A stretch of 64,000 nucleotides of DNA, taken from assembly GCA_030144725.1 (NCBI GenBank), contig JASKMD010000027.1, positions 2,962,842 through 3,026,841 on the forward strand, read 5' to 3'. Below are positions 57,348 to 64,000 of this stretch, one piece after another. This DNA is from Haematococcus lacustris (lineage: Eukaryota > Chlorophyta > Chlorophyceae > Chlamydomonadales > Haematococcaceae). Within the stretch, counting starts at the first letter, position 1; every line of letters starts with the position of its first letter. A program made the translations under genes and the position numbers. The notes beneath the pieces were generated by a model that had not been told where the DNA came from, made no database searches, and saw only the letters and a list, made by a program, of their open reading frames with translations.

Positions 57348-58691
57348 ATGGAGCCCCCATCAGCCCAGCAACGAGCCGTCCCGGCCCAACAAATCAACGC
57401 GTTGGCACTGCCATCCGCGGTTTTTGAGCTCATCACCAGCGAGGCCATCAGAGCTGGCGATGGGCCCAACCTCAACAAAGCCAGCAAGGCCTGCCGCATA
57501 GCATGTCTGCGCACCATCAGCAACCTCAGCCTAAACATCGACGACATGTCCTACAGCGGCTTCCTGACCCACGACAACGTGATGGCATTGCGGGGGCGGG
57601 GGCTGCCCATGACCTTGACGTTGTGGCAGCGGAGGACGCACATCGACATGAAAAGCCGGTACCTGGTGGAAGGGGCAATCGGTCAGCTGGGCCATTGTCC
57701 GGCCATCCGACGGGTGAGAATCGTTGCCGGCGACTACCCATACGTCGACCTGAATGTGGACACCTGGCTGTCTGCCAAGATGATGCCCAACTTCCCCAAT
57801 GTGGAGCACCTGGTGGTGGAGGGGTTTGACATGCTGTCCAAGGGGTTGAAGCGGATGCTGGAGGACCCGCTGATGCGGGGCTTAAAGACCCTGAACATCC
57901 AGGACAGGGGCCGCAGCGACAGGGTGCGCCACAATGGGGGGGAGTGGCTGGCAGCAGCACTGCAGCTCAGGGAGTTGAGGGTGTTCAGGCTGCCGCTGAT
58001 GCGTTCCCTCCATGACCACCCCAGCAACCTGCGGGTGCTGGACATCACGCAGATGGATCTCCATGGTGCAGCCAAGCTACCTCTGCACTCCCTGACAGAG
58101 CTGAGGATAGGGAGGCTGCATGTGGGGACGGAGGTGTGGGATCAGGAGAAGCACAGGAGCGATGTGACCAACCTGTACATGGGGGGCCGTGTGAGGCCCG
58201 AGGTGCAGAAGCTGGTCATTGAGCTCAGCATCCATTACCCTACATGGATGGGTGTAGTGTCAGATCTTCACTTCCTCAGTGGGGGCATTGATGAGGTTGA
58301 GGTGCAGCTGGATGTGTACCATAGTGGGGGGATCACCACCGAGATAGATGAGGTCTTGTTGCCAGCGCTGGCCCCTGTGGTGCAAGGGTGTGCCTTTGTC
58401 AAGTTCGTGAATGGCGAGGTCAGGCCATCTGTGGAGTGGGTGCAGCTCCTGTTTCACTGCATGCCCGGGGTTGAGAGGGTGGCCATATCGGAGTGTGATG
58501 GGGCAGCCACACCAGAGATGGCACAGGCTTTGATCCAGGCGCACCAGCTGTTTGGGTCTAGGTGCCTGCCCATCACCCTGTCCCAGCCACGATGGTTGGC
58601 TGGGCCAGTGGCTGCTACATTGAATGCCATGCTGGCTGCATCAGGGGCAAACGAGCACTTCTCCTTCGTGTCACACACTGAACATGCATAG
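57348..58691 (+). CDS. F-box/LRR-like family protein, member c
   Basis: Single exon, 447 residues from ATG 57348. An F-box-like N-terminus (NALALPSAVFELITSEA, then KASKACRIACL) is followed by the family's LRR-like segments: IRRVRIVAGDY, FPNVEHLVVEGF, GLKTLNIQDRG, LRELRVFRLPL, PSNLRVLDITQMDL, LTELRIGRLHV and GCAFVKFVNGEVRPSVEWVQ. Near the end are LPITLSQPRW and LNAMLAASGANEHFSFV, matching the end of the 35.6-kb member. It appears intact. No transmembrane segment or signal peptide. Function unknown. Confidence 0.78.
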   Translation: MEPPSAQQRAVPAQQINALALPSAVFELITSEAIRAGDGPNLNKASKACRIACLRTISNLSLNIDDMSYSGFLTHDNVMALRGRGLPMTLTLWQRRTHIDMKSRYLVEGAIGQLGHCPAIRRVRIVAGDYPYVDLNVDTWLSAKMMPNFPNVEHLVVEGFDMLSKGLKRMLEDPLMRGLKTLNIQDRGRSDRVRHNGGEWLAAALQLRELRVFRLPLMRSLHDHPSNLRVLDITQMDLHGAAKLPLHSLTELRIGRLHVGTEVWDQEKHRSDVTNLYMGGRVRPEVQKLVIELSIHYPTWMGVVSDLHFLSGGIDEVEVQLDVYHSGGITTEIDEVLLPALAPVVQGCAFVKFVNGEVRPSVEWVQLLFHCMPGVERVAISECDGAATPEMAQALIQAHQLFGSRCLPITLSQPRWLAGPVAATLNAMLAASGANEHFSFVSHTEHA

Positions 58692-58892
58692 TCGTGAGTG
58701 TGGCATGCGCATGTTATCAAGCTGCACGTGCATCAGTTGGGCATGACAGTACAACGTGACTTGAACGTGGGGACAAGGCCTTGCAGTATGTGACGTGCAT
58801 TATATGCATGTGTTTATAATGGAGGCGGGGTTGTGGTGGTGTGTGTGTGCATGTCACCTCTATCAGCGTGCCACGGCCAGCCAGCCGTTCAT

Positions 58893-58945
58893 GTAACAGA
58901 GCTCTGACTTCCCCGTCAACACACCTGAAATGCGAAAGAGACTCA
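58893..58945. repeat. 53-bp direct repeat, left copy
   Basis: Runs from GTAACAGAGCTCTGACTTCC to GCGAAAGAGACTCA. It pairs with 60499-60551 with a handful of mismatches and no indels; the two copies bracket the F-box/LRR-like gene at 58966-60189. Confidence 0.9.
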
Positions 58946-58965
58946 TACGGGCCTAAGGACGCGCT

Positions 58966-60189
58966 ATGCTGAACCGTGCCATGCATATTTATTTGGCGTG
59001 CAAGCGATCATGGTGCAAGCCGTGCGCCCAGCCTGCAGTACAAGCACAACGTTTGACAATGCAGCGCTCAGTGATGGAGCATAACTGGGCCGAGCCTGTC
59101 GTTGTTACCAGCGGCGGTGATTTTCTGCGGCCCGGTCGGGGTAGCGAGTCCACTCCAATCACCGAAGAGTTCCGTGAGACGTACCTGGTGACTTGCGACT
59201 TCCTGGTCCTCAGCATCGACTCGGAAACCATCTACTCGCATCTATCACCTCGCCTCTTGGCGGCACTGCGTGGACGTCGGCGGCGTCTGATGCTGATGCT
59301 GACCCTGGAGCAGCGACTTGGTCCATGCATGACGAGGGCCAGAGTGGAGGGGGTGCTTGGGTTCCTGGGCCACTGTGAAGCAGTTCGGGGCGTGGAGATC
59401 AGACTCATCATGGACGAGCACACGGCAGAGGAGCCCACCTATGAGCACCTGCCAGTGGGGGCCTGGTTGGCGGAGCGGCTAATGTCCAACTTCCCCAACT
59501 GTCGTGTGTTGGGGTTCAAGCCTTTCTTAATGCTGCACTCAGAGCTGCTAGAACTCCTCCGCCACCACCTGGTTGTGGGGCGCATCAAGCATCTGGACAT
59601 CCAAACTGCCCTCCTGACTGGAAGGGAAAGGGTTCATCCTTTTGTGTGGTTGGACCCAGCTTTGGGGCTGACATCCTTCTACGCCACCTACCTGGGCCCC
59701 CTCCCCGTCTCCCTACGTGACCGCCCCAGCAACCTTGTGAAGCTGAGCGTCACAGAGATGTACCTAACAGACGTGGGCAATCTACCACAATCCGTCTCCA
59801 CCCTACTGATATCTGACCTCAATGTCGTCCTACCCGAGCCGAACATGGCGGCCTTGAACAGAGGTGTGGCAGACCTAAGCTCAGGCCGTTTCGGGCGTCA
59901 GGTTATTGGGGTGCTGGCCATGGGCATCACAAGGAAGGAAGGATGTGCATCAATAGCAGCCCTGCAGCCCCTAGTGGGACGGTTTAGGGAGGCAGTGGTG
60001 CAGGTGGGGGAGCCAGGCCATAATGTCCAGCTGGTGCAATGTGATGTGGTTCGGGCTGTGCTTCCATTGTTGAAAAGGTGTGCTGGGGTCAAGTTCAGGA
60101 ATGTCATGCACCCGCTGCATTTATGGCAGGAGTGGTCAGTGAAGAATGCCATGGCTCCTGGTGCATCGTTGAGCGTACGTTATGACTGA
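58966..60189 (+). CDS. F-box/LRR-like family protein, member d
   Basis: Single exon, up to 407 residues; ATG at 58966, alternative at 59059. It shares the family landmarks and is closest to member a: SETIYSHLSPRLLAALRGR, CEAVRGVEIRLI, EHLPVGAWLAERL, RIKHLDIQTALL, GLTSFYATYLGPLP, PSNLVKLSVTEMYL, AALQPLVGRFREAVVQV and CAGVKFRNV. There is no clear F-box at the N-terminus. It starts 21 bp after a 53-bp repeat whose second copy lies 310 bp beyond the stop. It appears intact. Function unknown. Confidence 0.72.
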   Translation: MLNRAMHIYLACKRSWCKPCAQPAVQAQRLTMQRSVMEHNWAEPVVVTSGGDFLRPGRGSESTPITEEFRETYLVTCDFLVLSIDSETIYSHLSPRLLAALRGRRRRLMLMLTLEQRLGPCMTRARVEGVLGFLGHCEAVRGVEIRLIMDEHTAEEPTYEHLPVGAWLAERLMSNFPNCRVLGFKPFLMLHSELLELLRHHLVVGRIKHLDIQTALLTGRERVHPFVWLDPALGLTSFYATYLGPLPVSLRDRPSNLVKLSVTEMYLTDVGNLPQSVSTLLISDLNVVLPEPNMAALNRGVADLSSGRFGRQVIGVLAMGITRKEGCASIAALQPLVGRFREAVVQVGEPGHNVQLVQCDVVRAVLPLLKRCAGVKFRNVMHPLHLWQEWSVKNAMAPGASLSVRYD

Positions 60190-60498
60190 CATGCTGCCCC
60201 CATGCTACTTAGTCCAGTGCTTCAGTGACAAGGTGTGAGCTTGCATGGACACCACGGACTCCAAGGATGCGTGGTCATGGATGTAAACATTGAATGATGT
60301 TATATCTCGAGCACCATTGACTCCCCTCCAACGATTGCATACCCTAGCTGTAACTAATGCATGTAACTGACCTCAAAGTGTCTCGCCGCCACTCGTCGTA
60401 TGTGAACAACGGTAAAACACACTCTTACATGGCATTCAAGTGCGAGTGGGCGTACATGATAACCACACCATACTATTCAATGTGGGGACAGGGATGGT
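60190..60498. other. Downstream spacer of member d
   Basis: About 310 bp with no gene seen, between the stop of member d and the second 53-bp repeat. Confidence 0.45.
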
Positions 60499-60551
60499 GT
60501 AACAGAGCTCTGAGTTCCCTGACAACACACCTCTAGTGCGAAAGAGACTCA
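60499..60551. repeat. 53-bp direct repeat, right copy
   Basis: Right copy of the 58893-58945 repeat (GTAACAGAGCTCTGAGTTCC to GCGAAAGAGACTCA). A CTACAGTACTGTAG array begins within 6 bp. Confidence 0.9.
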
Positions 60552-60555
60552 GGTG

Positions 60556-60645
60556 TCTACAGTACTGTAGGGGCCTACAGTACTGTAGGTGTCTACAGTA
60601 CTGCAGGTGTCTACAGTACTGTAGGTGTCTACAGTACTTTAGGGG
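60556..60645. repeat. CTACAGTACTGTAG palindrome array, 5 units
   Basis: Five 18-bp units with small changes in the third and fifth, same type as 45336-45440 and 47574-48790. Confidence 0.95.
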
Positions 60646-60880
60646 TCTCGAGGGAGGCTGGTGGTTACAGCGTGTTAGCTTGGAGGAGGTTGGCTGGTAT
60701 AGCGGCAACTTGGGTGACATGTACGGCACACAGTGGCTCACATACCAAGTTGTTGAGATAAGGCCTGAATTGGATTTTTGTTCGTTACTGCTGTACTGTC
60801 ATGCAATCAGCACAACTTGCGCACGTCCATCGTAGCCGCGCATCGCAGTAACACAGACACCGCTGCCAGCACACTCACAA

Positions 60881-63800
60881 ATGCAGAGCAACGAATCCAT
60901 TTTCAACGATGCAGCCTTGTTCGCGGCAACACTTGCAGTGGGGGAGCTCATCATCGACACCGCCATGTTGCCCAAATCTGAACTCCTATGCCGGGTGATG
61001 GCATGGGCGGTGCAGTCCCTTTACCCGCGCAGCCCAGACGAGGTGCGTACCCTGCCCACAGCATTCATTAATACACATTGGCATGACATGCATTGACAGC
61101 ATCAAACATTGTGTACTACAGGTTCCTGGGCCCTACCTCAACCCTGAGGTGCCTGCTTGGCTGAAGAACGCGGTGAATGGCATGGCCATCAGCTGCATGT
61201 CATTGTTTCATGCCAAAGCATACCTCCCAACTAAGGAGGAGCTGACAGACTTGCAGGACAGGTGTGACTGATGCACCATGTGACCTACACAGCGCACCAT
61301 GCTCCGGGCGTTCAACGCACCATGCACCTGCTGGGCCTGCAGGATCGTCAGCAACATTAATGACAACAACACCGACAGCTCAGACTCAGCTGTGAACCAG
61401 ATGCGCACCACCCGCCAGCGTTACCAAGACATGGAAATGCGCATGCGAGGCATGTATACGGAAGACACACCACCGCTGTTTCAGCCCTTCTTCAACCTGG
61501 CTGAGTGGTACTGGACCTGGCGCAGTGAGTAGGACGTGTTGCATGCTTGTTCAGTAGACAGCATGTTTCATGTTGTTGTTTGCAAGTGAAATGACGCATG
61601 GAGCCTGTCCTGGTACCATGGACTTACCTCATGTTCACCGTGTTGTGTTATGCATCAGGTGACGGGCAAAACCAGGAAGTTGGCGAGAAGTGGCTGCCAA
61701 ATGTACGTCGCGGACTGATGGAGCTGGTGCACCCCCACCTTAACCTGGGCTCCTCCCAGGTGAGGTGCAGGGACCTCATGCTTGAGCAACATGAGCAACA
61801 TGTGCGACATGCATGTTGGCATTACATGCTGTCAACCATGACTCTTGATGTTGCCTCAATGCATGCAGGAGACCTATGCCAGCATCACCAAGACCCAGTC
61901 AACCATGCCCAGCCAGCCCAGCCTAACCCCCGCCAGCCCTCGCATGCAGGACACCCAGCTGGCGCCTTCCCAGCCAGGATCGACCTTGGTGAGGACCAAG
62001 CAATTGTCTGGGGGGCATCGGTATCACTTTTCCATGACGGTGTTACGAGGCTGAGGCCCGTGTTGAGTGATGTGCCATGTTCAGGCGTCAGCCGCCCAGT
62101 CTCTGCCAGCGCATGAGGCTCAGGTCCAACCCATGCAGGTGAAACTAGCCCAGACTAGGATGGTAAGCACATCTGCATCCTGATGAAACACCTGCATCAT
62201 GTGTGCCATACAGGCACATCGCAACAGGCCAGCCTTGGGTGACCTATGTACCGCCTACAACATGGATAGGAAGCGTGCGTTGCGTGATGTGCTACAGCTC
62301 CTGGGCTTGTACGCCTTCAACGTGTTGGGGGACGGCAACTGCGCATACCGAGCAGCGGCAATGATTGCCGGTTTATGCAGTATCACAGTGAGTGTCAGGG
62401 CCAGGGTAATGAGGCTCGTCACATGACAGCGCACTGCCCTGCTAGTGTCATCAGTCAATGAATGCCATACCCAGTCACATGACATCACATGGCTGTAGGT
62501 TGATGTGTATGCAAGAATGCAAAGTGCATGTAGTGAATACACGTAAAACTGATGCCATATATGTGCAGGGGCACAAAGACCTACGCCAGGCCTGCTTTGA
62601 TATTGGTATGAATATGATCAAGCATTTCCGGAGCCAAGCTGCCCCCCAGAGCAGCACCCTAGCGATGATGCTGGAAAATGCAGACACTGACAGATACGAG
62701 GTGGACCCTGTGACTGGACAGTCGAAAATTGCCAGCATCTCGCTGGAAGAGCACCTGCTGACAGACATCCAGCAACCCAGGGCATGGAGTGGCTTCACCT
62801 CCATGGTGCTCATGTCCGCAGTCCTTGGAGTCGAACTGCAGGTTCTAGACGAGGGCGATGGGAAGTGGTATGTTACTCCAGTAGATGCCCGAGGCTTGCT
62901 CACCCGGGAGGAGAGCAAAGCTGTCATGCCACCAAACTTCCCATGCATGGACGAAGGTGAGATTTGCTACTTGGTGCGAGTTGATGACAACCATTTCCTG
63001 GCTTTAGGGCGTCAGGACGGCAGGCGTTTGACCGCGAATGAGGTGGACCTCAAGGCCATCGCTGTCCAGGTGAGCAGGACCAATGGCGGCGAAGATGTAA
63101 TGACATGGTAGGACACGTTGTAAGTGAGCTGATTATATATGCAGGTTAACAACCGCCAGCAGCAGCTTGCAGCCCCAACAAATGCTGCATTGGCCCAGGC
63201 TGTGGAAGTGGGCTTGCGTCTGGGCCTGAGCGGTGAGCTATGAACTTTGTACTGTTGGCGACCACGTGCACATGCGATGCTGGCTGAAAGGTATCTACCG
63301 TACAAATTGCAGGAGCAGCAACAGCTACCAGAGCAGCACCAGGCGCAGCAGCATCAACAAGACCAGCAGCCCCAGCAGCAGCAGCAGCAGCTCCACGAGC
63401 AGCAGCACCACCGTCCACCGTGCAATCTGCAGGGGCAGCAGCAGCAGGAGCAGCAGGAGCAGCAGCAGGTGGTGGTGCAGGTAGCCCTGCCAGTTTGGGT
63501 GGCAGCAGGGGTGGTGGTACCCCAAGCAGCAGCCAAGGGTCAGGCCTGAACCCGCCCGCCCCACCCCCTCGGCCAGGGAAGCGGGCCTCACAGGCCAAGC
63601 CCAAGCAGGGCCGGCCAGCCCTCCCCATGGGCCCAACCCTGCCCATGCACCCAGGTACAGGACCGGCAGCAGCAGCAGCGGCAGTAGCAGCAGCAGCGGC
63701 AGCAACAGTGGCAGCAGCACCAGCAGCAACAGCAGCGGAGGCTTGGGCAGGTGGTGAGGACAGTGATCCAGAGTGGACACGTGTGATCAAACGTGGTCGC

Positions 63801-64000
63801 CGAGCTTCACCGCCCAAGCCTGGCCATGGCCGGCCAGCCCTCCCCATGGGCTCAACCCCCCACATGCACCCAGGGGCAGGAGCGGCAGCAGCAGCAGCAG
63901 GTGGAGGTGGAGGTAGCCCAGCAAGTGTGGGTGGCAGCAGAGGTGGTGGTACCCCCAGCAACAGCCAGGGGTCAGATCGCTCCCTCTCCTCCCCGCCTCG
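60881..64000 (+). CDS. OTU-like cysteine protease domain protein (partial)
   Basis: Ten exons in phase: 60881-61042, 61122-61261, 61343-61524, 61659-61759, 61869-61988, 62085-62162, 62214-62387, 62569-63069, 63145-63232 and 63313 to the window edge. The N-terminal part (about residues 1-240) is unrecognised and helical in look (MSLFHAKAYLPTKEEL, EWYWTWR). The OTU fold follows: VLGDGNCAYRAAAMIAGL holds the catalytic Asp and Cys, WSGFTSMVLMSAVLGVELQVL the central helix and strand, and VDDNHFLAL the catalytic His. The last exon is Ala/Gly-rich with two copies of a GRPALPMG...MHPG block and stays open to the edge. OTU proteases cleave ubiquitin-type linkages and are also carried by some transposons (e.g. 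Dualen, Helitron). Intact as far as seen. Confidence 0.82.

Noticed and set aside
63313..63546. Gln-rich frame (QEQQQLPEQ...) ending in a stop at 63549
   Set aside because: Splice phase from exon 63145-63232 selects the Ala/Gly-rich frame, which stays open to the window edge.

Overview
The window looks like nuclear DNA of a chlorophyte green alga, most likely a Chlamydomonadales relative such as Haematococcus. This is inferred from four things: GC-rich, intron-rich genes with short introns bounded by GT(G/A)..CAG; many G-rich penta- and hexanucleotide arrays; polyA/polyQ protein tails; and the transposon families present. No database search was possible. Two runs of exactly 500 N (12329-12828 and 40882-41381) are assembly gaps, each touching a pentanucleotide array.

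Layout. 1-10.9 kb: a (GAGGT)n array, then a twelve-exon minus-strand gene (5' end at 10877) for an ATRX/ARIP4-like SNF2 ATPase that runs off the left edge. A decayed pogo-type transposon lies in one of its introns. 11-16.6 kb: repeat-dominated DNA with a MITE fragment, a transposase fragment, a reverse-transcriptase scrap, 2 kb of (CCCTG)n, a 10-bp minisatellite and a perfect 40-bp inverted repeat. 16.6-37.3 kb: a Tnp2-type (CACTA-like) transposase gene on the minus strand, head-to-head with a plus-strand accessory gene. These are followed by a cluster of F-box/LRR-like genes with a small partner gene. One cluster member is split by a 6.3-kb non-LTR retrotransposon. 37.4-45.2 kb: a three-exon gene with a MITE in its second intron, a long minisatellite, gap and G-rich arrays, and a Ty1/copia fragment with a second MITE nested in it. 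45.2-60.6 kb: a second, diverged Tnp2 gene and divergent accessory gene, again followed by the small gene and two F-box/LRR-like genes. 60.9-64 kb: a gene with an OTU-type cysteine-protease domain, cut by the right edge.

Main interpretation (inference). The two Tnp2 regions have the same layout. Each starts with an identical 26-bp sequence beginning CACT, followed within about 125-170 bp by an array of short palindromes. Then come the Tnp2 gene (minus), the divergent accessory gene (plus) and a set of F-box/LRR-like genes with a small partner. Another palindrome array of the same type follows. Element 1 uses a palindrome with core ACCCTGCGCAGGGT and element 2 uses CTACAGTACTGTAG. In each, the element's own palindrome also occurs inside an intron of its own genes. 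This fits CACTA-type elements with subterminal binding repeats, carrying F-box/LRR-like genes as cargo. The right termini were not found by eye, so the cargo claim is a hypothesis.

Most long stretches without genes are simple repeats. Apparent open frames inside them are repeat artefacts and are not annotated.
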